A stretch of 64,000 bases of DNA from Antilocapra americana (Eukaryota > Chordata > Mammalia > Artiodactyla > Antilocapridae), in assembly GCA_007570785.1 (NCBI GenBank), contig ML664199.1:21930748-21994747 (forward strand), written 5' to 3'. The notes under the pieces were generated by a model, which was not told where the DNA came from, did not search any database, and saw only the letters and a list, made by a program, of their open reading frames with translations. A program made the position numbers and the translations under genes. Numbering within the stretch: position 1 is the stretch's first letter; the number at the start of each line of letters is the position of its first letter. This document shows, one piece after another, positions 1 through 11,448 of the stretch.

Positions 1-224
1 AAGCATGTGAATTGTCATGTGTCTAATCAATCGCCAGCCCAGGATCGATGCTCGGGACTGGTGCAGCGAGATTTCCCGCGGGGGGAGGGAGGAGGGAGGG
101 GGGACCCGGAGGGGAAGCATATGTAAACCCATGGTGATATCATAACAATATATGGCTAAAACAATAATTAAAAAAAAAAAAAAAACCAAAAAAAAAAAAA
201 AAGGACCAATAAAAAAAAAAAAAA
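1..224 (+). mobile_element. L1 (ruminant L1-BT type) 3' UTR end with poly(A)
   Basis: The stretch is the last part of a ruminant L1 3' UTR. It has the G-rich block (about 77-115), then an ACCCATGGTGATATCAT-like segment (about 126-145) and three A-runs between 168 and 224 broken by CC and GGACCAAT. The same signature appears inverted at 57,240-57,430, so both belong to one subfamily. The 5' side lies outside the window. There is no coding capacity here. Confidence 0.85.
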
Positions 225-304
225 TGTGTTCATGTAAGCCAAAAGAAGGCAAGAGAAAAAGATAATAAACAGATAGGAAAACATGTTAAAAAAAAATAGC
301 AAAA

Positions 305-2850
305 TGGTGTTTGTTGTTGTTGTTCAGCCACTAAGTCTTGTCTGACTCTTTGCAATCCCACGAACTGCAGCACACCAGGCTTCCTTGTCCTTCACTATCT
401 CCTGGAATTTGCTCAAACTCAAATTCTTTGAGTCGGTGATGTCTAACCATCGTCCTCTGTCATGCCCTTTCTTGCCCTCAATTTTTCCCAGCATCAGGGT
501 CTTTTCAAATGAGTTAACTCTTTGCATCAGGTGGCCAGAGTATCAGAGCTTCAGTATCAGTCCTTCCAATGAATATTCAGGGCTGATTTCCTATCGTATT
601 GACTGGTTTGATCTCCTTGCAGTCCAAGGTACTCTCAAGAATCCTCTCTAGCACCACAGTTCAAAAACATTGATTCTTCAGCGCTCAGCCTTATTTATGG
701 GCCAACTCTTACATCCATACATGACAACTGGAAATACCAAAGCAGAGGCATTACTTTGTCAACAAAGGTCCATCTAGTCAAGGTTATGGTTTTTCCAGTA
801 GTCCAGTTTCTCAGGACACAGGTAAGGTGGCCTGGTCTTCCCATCTCTTTTTATTTTCCCCACAGTTTGTTGTTATCCACACAGTCAGAGGCTTTAGTGT
901 AGTCAGTGGAGCAGACTGTTTATTTGGAATTGCTTTGCTTTCCGTGTGATCCAAAGGATGTTGCCAATTTGATCTCTGGTTCCTCTGCCTTTTCCAAATC
1001 CACCTTGTACATCTGAAAGTTCTTGCTTCACATACTGCTGAAGCCTGGCTTGAAGGATTTTGAGCATTACCTTGCTACCATGTGAAATAAGCTCAATGGT
1101 ACAATAGTTTGAACACTCTTTGGCATTGCCCTTTGGGATTGGAATGAAAACTGACCTTTTCCAGTCCTGTGGCCATTGCTGAGTTTTCCAAATTTGCTGG
1201 CATATTGAGTGCAACACTTTCACAGCACCATATTTTAGGAATTGAAATAGTCAGCTAGAATTCCTGCACTTCCATTAGCTTTGTTCATAGTAATGCCTCC
1301 TATGGCCCATTTGACTTCACATTCCAGGATGCCTGATGCTAGGTAAGTGGCCACACCATTGTGGTTATCGGGTTGTTAAACCTTTTCTGTGTAGTTCTTC
1401 TGTGTATTCTTGCCACCACTTCTCAATCTCCTCTGTCTCTTGTTAGGGCCTTGCCATCTATGTCCTTTATTGTGCCTATATTTGCATTAAATGTTTGCTT
1501 CATGGCTCCAGTTTTCTTGAAGAGATCTCTAGTCTTCCCCATTCTATTGCTTTCCTCTATATCTTTGCATTGTGCGCTTAAGAAGGATTTCTTATCTCTC
1601 CTTGCTATTCTCTGGAACTCTGCATTCGGTTGGGTTTATCTTTCCCTTTCTCCTTTGCCTTTTGCTCCTCTTTTCTCAGCTGTTTGTAAGGCATCCTTAG
1701 AAAACCAGTTTGCCTTCTAGCATTTATTTTTCTTTGAGATGGTTTTGGTTACCACCTCCTGTACAATGTTATGAACCTCCATCCATAGTTCTTCAGGCAC
1801 TCGCTCTACCAGATTTCATCCCTTCAATCTATTCATCACCTCCATTGTATAATCATAAGGGATTTGATTTAGGTCATACCTGAATGATCTAGTGGTTTTC
1901 CCTACTATCTTCAACTTAAGCCTGAATTTTGCAATAAAGAGCTTATGATCTGAGCTACAGTCAGCTCCAGGTCTTGTTTTTGCTGACTGAAAAGAGCTTC
2001 TGCATCTTCAGCTGCAAAGATTGTAATCTGATCTTGGTATTGACCATCTGGTGATGTCCATGTGTAGTGTTGTCTTGTGTTGTTGGAAGAAGGTGTTTGC
2101 TATGACCAGTGCATTCTCTTGGTAAAACTCTATTAGCCTTTGGCTACTTTATTTTGTACTCCAAGGCCAAACTTGCCTTTTACTCCAGGTATCTCTTGAC
2201 TTCCTACTTTTGCAATCCCCTATGATGAAAAGTATATTTTTTGGTGTTAATTCTAGAAGCCCTTCATAGAACCATTTGACTTAAGCTTCTTAGGCATTAG
2301 TGGTTGGGGCATAGACTTTGATTACTGATGTTGAATTACTGAACATGTTACATGATGTTGAATGGTTTGTTTTGGAAACAAGCTGCAAACATTGTGTAAT
2401 TTTTAAGATTGTACCCAAGAACTATGTTTTGGACTCTTTTGTTGACTATGAGGGCTACTCCATTTCTTCTAAGGGATTTTTGCCCACAGTGGTAGATACA
2501 ATGGTCATCTGAGTTAAATTTGCCCGTTCATGTCCATTTTAGTTCATTGATTCCTAAAATATCAACGTTCACTCTTATTATCTTCTTGACCACATCCAAT
2601 TTGCCTTGATTCATGTACCTAACATTCCAGGTTCCTAAGCAATATTGTTCTTTACAGCGCTGGACTTTACTTTCATTACCAGACATATGCACAGCCGAGT
2701 GTCATTTCTGCTTTGGCCCACCCTCTTCATTCTTTCTGGAGCTATTTTTCCACTCTTCCCCGGTAGCATTTTGGAAACCTAGTGACTTGGGGGATTCATC
2801 TTCTGGTGTTACATCTTTTTGCCTTTTAATACTATTTATGGGTTTTTGAA
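305..2850 (-). mobile_element. BovB LINE (RTE clade), long 5'-truncated and rearranged copy
   Basis: Read on the minus strand, this runs from the BovB 3' tail (305-740) back through reverse transcriptase (about 804-1,700) into the endonuclease region (about 1,700-2,850). Translated pieces include the hallmark RT N-terminal stretch with CQQIWKTQQWPQDWKRSVFI (903-1,223), with frame breaks between pieces. The segment 741-803 reads in the opposite orientation, and roughly 500 bp of RT, including the YxDD region, is missing beside it when compared with the copy at 6,507. The 5' end is lost in the upstream ORF. It is a dead copy. Target-site duplications are not clear. Confidence 0.92.
741..803 (+). 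other. micro-inverted segment inside BovB
   Basis: On the plus strand these 63 bases read as sense BovB (AGCAGAGGCATTAC... to ...CCAGTAGTC), while both flanks read as antisense. The copies at 6,940-6,990 and 25,120-25,175 carry the same segment in antisense, as expected. The piece was therefore flipped in place, and the neighbouring RT part was lost. Confidence 0.8.
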
Positions 2851-2864
2851 CTTAAACCCAACTA

Positions 2865-3338
2865 TAGTTAATCCCCTATACACAACAAGTACAATTCAGA
2901 GGGCACATTAGTAAGTCTAATTTGTTCATAAGTTCAGCAAAGTTAGCTTAGGTACACAACTAACACCATCAGCTATATAGTACTGTACTGTAGTAGGTTT
3001 GCAATAATTTTCACACTAATAATACATTAAAAACAAACACAAAAATATTTAAAATATTATAGTAAAACACCTTGAAAAGTACAGTAGTACCAGCTATATC
3101 ACCACTGCTTTTATGCTTGCTTCTGGACATCTTGGGCTTGAAATAAAGATACTGTACTACTGTAGTCTATACAGAACTGTACGGTAAAGTGCACAAAAGC
3201 AGAACCACTGGTAGAGAATGGATGCACATGACAGTGTACACCAGACATGTGAACTGACTTGCATGATTAGCTATGTAAATGCATGATCACATCTTTGAAA
3301 GTTGAAAACTTGAAAGTTTGTATGTAGGGGACTTATTG
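2865..3338. mobile_element. Non-autonomous Tigger/pogo-type DNA transposon (about 474 bp)
   Basis: The ends form imperfect terminal inverted repeats: left TAGTTAATCCCCTATACA, and right end reverse-complemented CAATAAGTCCCCTACATA. Both are flanked by TA dinucleotides (2,863-2,864 and 3,339-3,340), as expected for Tc1/mariner-Tigger elements. The interior is the TACTGTACTGTAGT/GTACAGTAGTAC-rich type familiar from mammalian Tigger MITEs, and I see no transposase frame. It abuts the truncated 5' end of the BovB. The exact family name needs a library comparison. Confidence 0.75.
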
Positions 3339-3359
3339 TATAACAATAATTATATTAAA

Positions 3360-3830
3360 TAGTAATGGCTTGGCACTATAAATATAAAGATGGACAGATT
3401 AGATAACCAAAGGTAAACCCATATTCTGTGTATGAGAAATAGATATTAAATGTAAAAATTGAGATAGGACAAAATTCAAAAGATAGGAAAGGTATGGTAT
3501 GCAATCACCAGTCTATAGAAAGCTAGAGTGCCTATATTACTACCAGATGAAATTGGGTCTAGCCAAGGATAGCCTAGAGATAAAGAGGAATGTTTCTTAA
3601 AATAAGTGGTAAATTCTTTAAGAAGATATAAGAGTCCCACATATATATGCAATTTTAACAGAACATCAAAATATATGAAACAAAATGTCACAGAACTACA
3701 ATAAGAAATAAACAAGTTAAAAATTCATTTGAAAATTTCAACACCCCCTCTCAGTTTAACAGAAGAAATAGATAGCAAATCTATCAAACACTATGTAGCA
3801 TCACACACGGCAATAGCTGAGTGAGGCTCT
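3360..3830 (+). mobile_element. Old mammalian L1 fragment, ORF2 endonuclease region
   Basis: Degenerate L1 ORF2 endonuclease-domain sequence. Recognisable blocks are AAGAAGATATAAGAGTCCCA followed by CATATATATGCA (conserved 'IYAPN' region), then a segment ending near CTTCAACACCCCC-like sequence at about 3,740 (the GDFNTP region). Frames are broken throughout. It sits directly before the 5' UTR of another L1. Confidence 0.6.
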
Positions 3831-4709
3831 CAGCAAATCATCACAGTCCTAACTGGAGTTATACAGGTTGTGCTATTGCTAACAGAGTAAGACCATCAAC
3901 TGCAGGAAGAGGCAGACAATGTTGAATACACCAGTGGACTGACACCAGCCCCAGGACTCCACGGACCCCCTCCACTGACGTGCTAGAACTTGGGCCCACC
4001 AACTAGTGGGCTGACATTCACCACACATGGGAAAGCCTGGCAACCAGCTGGGACAGGAACCAGCCTTGCCTACCAGCACACCCACAGTGTGCTGCTGACC
4101 CACAGTGGTCAGCTCTACCAAAACAGAAGACCCTATGCAGCCCACAAAGAGGATGCTCATAGAGCATATTTCTTTGCTAACCAGAAAGGACTGTGGTATT
4201 GGGTCTCATAGGATGTTTTCTACATAAGCCCACTTCTCCAAGATCAGGAAATGTAATAAGCCTACCTAATACATAGAAATAAACACAAAGGATTAGGCAA
4301 AATGAATAAAGGACTATGTTCTAAATGAAGCAATAAGACAAAGCCTCTGAAGAAGAGCTAAATAAAGTGGAGATAATTAATACTTAAGATAAAATACCTG
4401 AAAAAGGTTTCAAGGTAATGATCATAAAGATGCTCAAAGAACCTTGGAGAAGAATGAATGAACACAGTGAAAATTTTAATACAGATTAAAAAAATATAAA
4501 AAAGAACCAAATAAAGCTAAAGAATACAATAACTGAAATATAAAAAAAAATATACTAGAGGGAATCAGAAGTGGATTAGATGATACAGAGGAACAGATTA
4601 GTGAACTGGAAGATAAAGTGGTTGAAATCATTAAAGTTGAACATAAAAAAGTATTTTAAAAAATTAGGATACTTTGAGACCTAGAGACAAAATCATACAT
4701 AATAAATTT

Positions 4710-4980
4710 GGAGAAAGCAGTGGTACCCCACTCTAGTACTCTTGCCTTGAAAATCCCATGGATGGAGGAGCCTGGTAGGCTGCAGTCCATGGGGTCGCAA
4801 AGAGTGGGACACGACTGAGTGACTTCACTTTCACTTTTCATTTTCCTGCATTGGAGAAGGAAATGGCAACCCACTCCAGTTTTCTTGCTTGGATAATCCC
4901 AGGTATGGGCGAGCCTGGTGGGCTGCCGTTTATGGGGTCGCACAGAGTCAGACACGACTGAAGCGACTTAGCAGCAGCAA
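4710..4980 (+). mobile_element. BOV-A2-type SINE (BovA dimer)
   Basis: Two BovA units are joined by the diagnostic linker with CTTCACTTTCACTTTTC (about 4,823-4,842). The first starts GGAGAAAGCAGTGGTACCCC and the second ends in GAAGCGACTTAGCAGCAGCA. Both carry the GAGCCTGGT.GGCTGC and AGTC.GACACGACTGA motifs. It is inserted in L1 ORF1 sequence. The flanks are too diverged for a firm target duplication. Confidence 0.88.
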
Positions 4981-5179
4981 CATTCATATTATAGCAATCC
5001 CAGATAGAAAAGAGAGAAAGAAAGGGTAAGAGAACTTATTGAACAAATAATAGCTGAATACTTACCTAACCTGGAAAGGAAACAGACAGCAGGTCCAAAA
5101 ATCACAGAGAATCCTAAACAAGTTGAATCTAAAGAGGTCCACACCAAGACATGATATAATTAAAAGGGCAAAATTTAAA

Positions 5180-5392
5180 GATGAAAAGTGAAAGAAAGTG
5201 AAGTTGCTCAGTCGTGTCCGACTCTTTGAAACCCCATGAACTATAGTCTACCAGGCTCCCCTGTCCTTGGGATTTTCCAGGCAAGAATACTGGAGTGGGT
5301 TGCCATTTCCTTCTCCAGGAGATCTTCCCTGACCCAGGTATTGAACCTGGGTCTCCCACATTGTAGGCAGACACTTTACTGTCTCAGCCAAA
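5180..5392 (-). mobile_element. Bov-tA SINE
   Basis: Reverse-oriented BovA part (GTTGCTCAGTCGTGTCCGAC, 5,203-5,222) followed by the tRNA-derived part (GAACCTGGGTCTCCCACATT, 5,343-5,362), ending near 5,392. It is inserted in the ORF1 region of the old L1. The A-rich GAAAAGTGAAAGAAAGTGAA lead-in at about 5,180 is the reversed linker or tail. Confidence 0.85.
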
Positions 5393-5440
5393 GAATTTTA
5401 AAAGCACAAAGAGAAAAGCAACTATTTATAATTATATATA

Positions 5441-5687
5441 GGGACCTCTCTGATGGTCCATTGAAATTTGCCTTAAAATACAGGGGATGCTGGTTTGATC
5501 CCTAGTCAGGGAACTAAGATCACACAGGCTGCACAGCAACTAAGCCTATGTGCTGTAAGTAATTAAGACTGTATACCACAACTAGAGAATCTTTGTGCTG
5601 CAACAAAAGATCTATATGATGCAATAAAGATCCCATGTGCCACAACTAAGACCCGACACAGCCAAATAAATATTCTTTTAAAAAATA
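5441..5687 (+). mobile_element. CHR-type SINE (tRNA-Glu-derived)
   Basis: It starts with a tRNA-like head (GGGACCTCTCTGATGGTCCA), has a B-box-like TTTGATCCCTAGTCAGGGAA, and is followed by the repetitive body of CHR elements: GCAACTAAGC, CCACAACTAGAG, TGCTGCAACAAAAG. It ends in AAGACCCGACACAGCCAAATAAAT. It is moderately diverged and older than the BOV SINEs. It is inserted in L1 ORF1. Confidence 0.82.
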
Positions 5688-6689
5688 GCTGCATACAAGA
5701 GAACTCCTTGTAAGTAAGATCATTGACTTTTCAGCAGAAACTTTGTAGGCCAGAAGGGAGTGGCATATTCAAAATAATGAAGAGGAAAAAAATGAAACCA
5801 AGACTATTCTACCAGATAAGGCTGTCTTTCAAACTTAAAGGAGGGACAATGAGTTCACAGACAAACAAAAGCAAAATGAGTTTGGCATCACTAAACTAGC
5901 TTTATAAGAAATGTAAAGGGACTTCTTTAAGTGGAAATGAAAAGTTCACAACTAGAAATATGAAAATTGTGAAAGAAAAACACTCACTGGTAATTGCAAG
6001 CATATATTAAGGGTAGTAGAAGAGCCACTTTTAAAGTTAATATGAAAGTTAAAAAACATAAAAATATTCTAATCTATAAAATATGTAGTTAAAAACACAA
6101 AAAAGAGATGTAAAATATGTTGTCACATGTAACAAAAAGAATAAAATACCTAGAAGTAAATGTAATCAAGGAGGAAAAAGGTATGCACTCAGGAAACTGT
6201 AAGACACTGATGTGAGACATTGAAGATGACTTAAACAGAAAAATATACCAAGCTTGTGAATTGAAAAAAAGTTAATATTGTTAAAAAGATTATACTACCG
6301 AAGGCAATCTACATTTTTAATGCAGTCTTTGTTAAAAATACTAATGCCAGTTTTCACAGAACTAGAACAAATGATTCTAGCATTTTAATGGAAATATAAA
6401 ACACGCTGAAGAGCCAAAAAAATGTTGAAAAAGAAGAACAGAGCTGCAGGAGTCAGGCTCCCTGACTTCAGAGTATACTACAAAGCTACAGTAATGAAAA
6501 CAGTATCAGTTCAGTCACTCAGTTGTGCCCAACTCTTTGCAACCTCATGGACTGCAGCATGCCAGGCTTCCCTGTCCATCACCAACTCCCAAAGCTTGCT
6601 CAAACTCATGTCCATCGAGTCAGTGATCCCATCCAACCATCTCATTCTCTGTCATCCCCTTCTCCTCCTGCATTCAATCTTTCCAAGAA

Positions 6690-7346
6690 TCAGGTCTTTT
6701 CCAGTGAGTCAGTTCTTGGCATCAGTTGGCCAAAGTATTGGAGTTTTACCTTCAGCATCAGTCCTACCAATGAATAATAAGGACTAATTTCCTTTAGGAT
6801 TGACTGGTTGGATCTCTGTGTAGTCCAAGGGACTCTCAAGAGTCTTCTCCAACACCACAGTTCAAAAGCATCAATTCTTTGGCACTCAGCTTTCTTTATA
6901 CTCCAACTCTCACATCCATACATGACTACTGAAAAAACCACAGCTTTGAATAGACGGACCTTTGTCAGCAAAGTAATATCTCTGCTATTTAATATGCTAT
7001 CTAGGTTGGTCATAGCTTTTCTTCCAAGGAGCAAGCCTCTTTTAATTTCATGGCTGCAGTCACCATCTGCAGTGATTTTGGAGCCCCCAAAATAGTCTGT
7101 CACTGTTTCTGTTGTTTTGCCATCTATTTGCCACAAAGTGATAAGACCGGATGCCATGACCTTGGTTTTCTGAATGTTGAGTTTTAAGCCAATGTTTTCA
7201 CTCTCCTCTTTCACTTTCATCAAGAGGCACTTAAGTTCCTCTTCACATCCTGCCATAAGGATGATGTCATATGTGTATATGAGGTTATTGACATTTCTCC
7301 TGGCAACCTTGATTCCAGCTTGTGCTTCATCCAGCCAGCATTTCAC
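6690..7346 (-). pseudogene. BovB reverse transcriptase, C-terminal half (degraded active site)
   Basis: A 218-residue open frame covers the second half of the BovB RT and the domain after it. Landmarks are DEAQAGIKVARRNVNN, the catalytic block reading YTYDIILMA where BovB has YADDTTLMA, then GLKLNIQKTKVMASG, MYGCESWSIKK, FELWCWRRLLRVPWT and SNQSILKEI. The loss of the paired aspartates means it could not polymerise even if it were expressed. Upstream pieces of the same gene lie at 7,343-7,531 and 7,705-8,202 in shifted frames. Confidence 0.88.
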
Positions 7347-7704
7347 ATGATGTACTCTGCATATAAGTTAAATAAGCAGGGTGACAATATACAGCCTTGA
7401 CCTACTCCTTTCCCAATTTGGACCCAGTCCATCGTTCCAAATCCTGTTCTGTTGCTTCTTGACCTGCATACAGATTTCTCAAGAGACATGTCAGGTGGTC
7501 TGGTATTCCCATCTCTTGAAGAATTTTTCACAGTTTATTGTGATCTACACAGCCAAAGACTTTGGCATAGTCAATAAAGCTGAAGTAGGAGTTTTTCTTG
7601 AATTCTCTTGCTTTTTCTATGTATGATCCATTTGGTGCTGCCAATTTGATCTCTGGTTCCTCTGTCTTTTCTAAAACCAGCTTGAACATCTGGAAGTTCA
7701 CGGT

Positions 7705-8202
7705 TCACATCCTGTTGAAGCCTGGCTTGGAAAATTTGAGCATTACTTTGCTAGCATGTGAGATGAGTGCAGCTGTGTGGTAGTTTGAGCATTCTTTGGC
7801 ATTGTCCTTCTTTGGGATTGGAATGAAAACTGACCTTTTCCAGTCCTGTGGCCACTGCTGAGTTTTCCAAATTTGCTGGCATATTGAGTGCAGAACTTTA
7901 CCAGCATTATCTTTTAGGATTTGATCACCTTCACTGGCTTTGTTTGTAGTGATGCTTCCTATGGTCCACTTAACTTCACATTCCAGGATGTCTGGCTCTA
8001 GGTGAGTGATCACACCATCATGGTTATCTGGGTCATGAAGATCTTTTTTGTATAATTCTTCTGTGTACTCCTGCCACCTCTTCTTAATATGTTCTGCTTC
8101 TGTTAGGTCCATACCTTTTCTGTTCTTTATTGTGCCCATCTTTGCGTGAAATATTCCCTTGGTATCTCTAATTTTCTTGAAGAGATCTCTATTCTTTCCC
8201 AT
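7705..8202 (-). pseudogene. BovB reverse transcriptase, N-terminal region
   Basis: A 165-residue frame. It begins in the region just before RT (LFKKIRDTKGIFHAKMGTIK, then LTEAEHIKKRWQEYTEELY), followed by the EVKWTIGSI block and the CQQIWKTQQWPQDWKRSVFI motif with FIPIPKKDNAKECSNY. It matches the usual BovB order with few changes, then breaks near 7,705. It is continuous with the fragment at 6,690-7,346 in the parent element. Confidence 0.88.
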
Positions 8203-10220
8203 TCTATCTTATACATTCTATTGTATATTGAAAACAGCATGGTACTGGAAAAAGTACAGACATATAGCTCAGAATAGGTATGCCAGAAATAAACCCATGT
8301 TTATATGGTCAATTAGTTTATATGGTCAATTAGTCTATGACAAAGTAGGCAAGAATATACAATGGGATAAAGATAGTCTCTTCAGTGAATGGTGTTGGAA
8401 AAACTTGATAGCTGCATGTAAAAGCATCAAACAGACTCACACTGTGTATAAAAATAAAGTCAAATGTATTAAAGAGTTAAAGGTAATATTTCAGCCATAA
8501 AATTCTCAGAAGAAAAATTTATAAGTGTGCACTTTTGTGTTGGTGTTAGTGATATTATTTTGGATATGTGTCTTCGGACAAGGAAGCAAAAGGAAAGTTA
8601 AATATGAGATTACATAAAACAAACAAGCAAAAAGCCTTTGCACAGTTTAGGAAACTATTAACAAAACTAAATGTTGTTTATTTAGTGGGATAAGATATTT
8701 TCAAATTATAAGGGGTTAATATCCAAACTATGCAACTCAACATGAAAAAACAAACAACCCAGTTAAAAATTGGGCAGAGGATCTGAATAGACAGTTGTCC
8801 AAAGTAGACTTCCAGATGGCCAACAGGCACCTGAAAAGTTGCTCGACATCATTAATCATGGAAATGTAAATCTAACTACTATGAGATATCCCCTTACATG
8901 TACTAGAATGACTATATCCCCTTACATGTACTAAAATGATTATTATCAAAAAGGAAAAAAATATCAAGTGTTGGTAGGGATATGGAGAAAAGAGAACCCT
9001 GTGTATGGCTAGTAGGAGCAGCCATATGGAAAACAGTATGAAGTTCCTCAAAACAATTAAAAATAGAACTGAAACATGATCTAGCAATTGCAATTATGGG
9101 TATTAATCCAAAGAAACAAAAGTAGTAATTTGAAAATATATATGCACTTCAGTGTTCATTGAAGCCTTATTTATAGTAGCCAAGATGTGTAAGCAACCTT
9201 AGTGTCCATAGACAGACAAATGGAAAAAGATGTAGCATATATAAAATGGAATATTACCCAGCCATATAAAATGAAATCTTTCCATTTATATTAACAACAT
9301 GGTTGAATCTGGAGGGTATTATCCTCAGTGAAATAAGTCAGACAGTGAAATACAAATACATGCTCTTGATTATGTGTAGAATCTAAAACAAACAAAACAA
9401 ACCAACAAACAAAATGAAAACAGACTCATAGATAAAGAGAACAAATGGGTTGTGCCAGAAGGAATGGCTGGGGGTGGGTGAAATAGTTGAATAGGACTGA
9501 GAAGTACAAGTTTCCAGTTATACAATAAATAAGTAACAGGGAAATAATAAGGAATATGATCAATAAGGAATATGACCTTATTCCATTATATGACCATAAG
9601 GAATATGGTCAATAATATCATAATAATTTATATGGGGACAGCTGGTTATTAGACTTACTGTGGTCATCATTTCATAACATATGCACATGTCAAATCATTA
9701 CGTAGTATACCTGAAACTAATATAACATTATACACCAATTATATTTCAATAAAAAAGAGATTTCCTCAATGGAAGGGACACATACACACATGAACACACA
9801 TACACAAACATACAAAATACACAAAGTAACCCAAAAAGAAACCAAAATCAATTGGATTTCATATAAATTTAAACTTTGTCATTTGAAAAGCACCATTAAG
9901 AAAATAAGCCAGCAAACAGACTGAAAAATATTTGTAATACATATATCTGAAAAATTAATTTGTATCAAGAATGTATAAAGTGATCTTCTAACTCAGTCAT
10001 AATAAGACAGACAAGCCAATGTAAAAAATGGGCAAGATATTTGATCAAACACTTAACAGAAGAAAATGTGCAGGACTTTCTGGTGGTCCAGTGGTTAAGA
10101 CTTCACCTTCCAATGCAGGGGTGCTCATTTGATCCCCGGTCAAAGAGTTAAGATCCCACATGCCCACATCCAAAAATCCACAAAACAGAAAACAGAAACA
10201 ATATTGTAACAAACTCAATA

Positions 10221-11448
10221 TTGTTGTTCAGTTGCTAAGTCCTATTGGACTCTGCAGCCACATGGACTGCAGCATGCCAGGCTTCCCTGTCCTTCACTAT
10301 CTCCTGGAATTTGCTCAAACTTATGTCCATTGAGTCAGTGATGCCATCCAACCATCTCATCCTCTGTTGCCCCCTTCACCTACTGCCTTCACTCTTTCCC
10401 AGCATCAGGGTCTTTACCAATGAGTCAAGTCTTCCTATCAGGTGGCCAAAGTATTGGAGCTTCAGCATCAGTCCTTCCAATGAATATTCAGGGTTGATTT
10501 TCTTTAGGATTGACTGGTTGGATCTCCTTGCCGTCCAAAGGTCTCTCGAAGAGTTTTCAGAACCACAGTTCGAAAGCATCAATTCTTCAGTACTCAGTCT
10601 TCTTTATGGTCCAACTCTCACACCTGTGCATGACTACTGGAAAAACCATTGACTATATAGACCTTTGTCACAAAGTGATGTCTCTGCCTTTTAATACACT
10701 ATCTAGGTTTGTCATGGCTTTCCTTCCAAGGAGCAAACATCTTTTAACTTCATGGCTGCAATCACCATCCACAACAATTTTGGAGCCCAAGAAAATAAAG
10801 TCTGTAACTGTTTCCATGTTTTCCCCATCTATTTGCCATGAAGTGATGGGACCAGATGCCATGATCTTAGTTTTTTGAACGTTGAGTTTTAAGCCAGCTT
10901 TTTCACCCTTCTCTTTCACCCTCAGTAAGAGGCTCTTTAGTTTCTCTTTGCTTCCTGCCTTTAGAGTGGTGTCATCTGTATATCTGAAGTTGTTGATATT
11001 TCTCCTGGCAATCTTGATTCCAGCTTGTGAGTCATCCAGCCTGGCATTTTGCATGATGTACTCTGTTAGATGAGCAGGATGACAATATACAGCATTGATA
11101 TGCTCTTTTCCAATTTTGAACCATGTCCTCTTCTAATTGTTGCTTCTTGTCCTGCATACACGTTTCTCAGGACACAGGAAAGGTGGTCTGGTATTTCCAT
11201 CTCTTTAAGAATTTTCCATGGTTTGTTATTATCCACACAGTCAAAGGCTTTGTAGTCAATGAAGCAGAAGTAGATAGTTTTTCTGGAATTATCTTGCTTT
11301 TTCTGTGATCCGATAGATGCTGGCAGTTTGATCTCTAGTTCTTCTGCCTTTTCTAAATCCATCTTGTACATCTGGAAGTTCTCAGTTCATGTACTTTTGA
11401 AGCCACCTTGAAGGATTTTGAGTAGTACCTTGCTAGCATGTGAAATGA
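10221..11448 (-). mobile_element. BovB LINE, 5'-truncated, nested in a CHR SINE
   Basis: The reverse BovB runs from TTGTTGTTCAGTTGCTAAG at the 3' end to the RT region, near ACCTTGCTAGCATGTGAAAT. Translated minus-strand pieces include the active-site block RYTDDTTLKA (10,668-11,054), which keeps both aspartates, and NQSILKKINPEYSLEGLMLK (10,376-10,582). Several frameshifts separate them. It is inserted in the 3' part of a tRNA-derived SINE. Confidence 0.9.
10668..11054 (-). pseudogene. BovB reverse transcriptase fragment retaining the double aspartate
   Basis: A 128-residue frame runs from DDSQAGIKIARRNINNFRYT through the catalytic YTDDTTLKA block and GLKLNVQKTKIMASGPITSW to the GSKI.DGDCSHEVKR region. 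It is the only BovB piece in the window whose YxDD motif keeps both aspartates, with T in place of A. The rest of the enzyme is absent or frameshifted, so it is not functional. Confidence 0.85.

Larger units (their letters stand above)
6507..8229 (-). mobile_element. BovB LINE, 5'-truncated, with target duplication
   Basis: About 1.7 kb of BovB in reverse, from the 3' tail through RT to near the start of the RT domain. It interrupts the old L1 exactly where ORF2 would read on: L1 stops at GAAAACAGTAT (6,496-6,506) and resumes at GAAAACAGCAT (8,230-8,240), an 11-bp target duplication with one mismatch. The RT frame survives in two pieces (minus strand, 6,690-7,346 and 7,705-8,202). Confidence 0.93.
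3840..9756 (+). mobile_element. Old eutherian L1 (L1MA-like), near full length but internally deleted
   Basis: The order is L1 5' UTR (about 3,840-4,260, ending before GATTAGGCAAAATGAATAAAG), ORF1 with its coiled-coil region (to 4,650) and C-terminal region (5,690-6,110), then directly the ORF2 KYLG-like motif region (from 6,125), the ORF2 C-terminus (8,230-9,400), and a 3' UTR ending in AATATAACATTATACACC then AATAAAAAA (about 9,715-9,756). Most of ORF2 (endonuclease and RT) is missing at about 6,120. Four later insertions interrupt it: SINEs at 4,710, 5,180 and 5,441, and BovB at 6,507. All frames are broken. Confidence 0.8.

Noticed and set aside
5441..5687. tRNA gene candidate because of A-box and B-box-like motifs
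   Set aside because: The motifs belong to a tRNA-derived SINE head. No cloverleaf fold or anticodon arm is preserved. The same applies to the Bov-tA heads.
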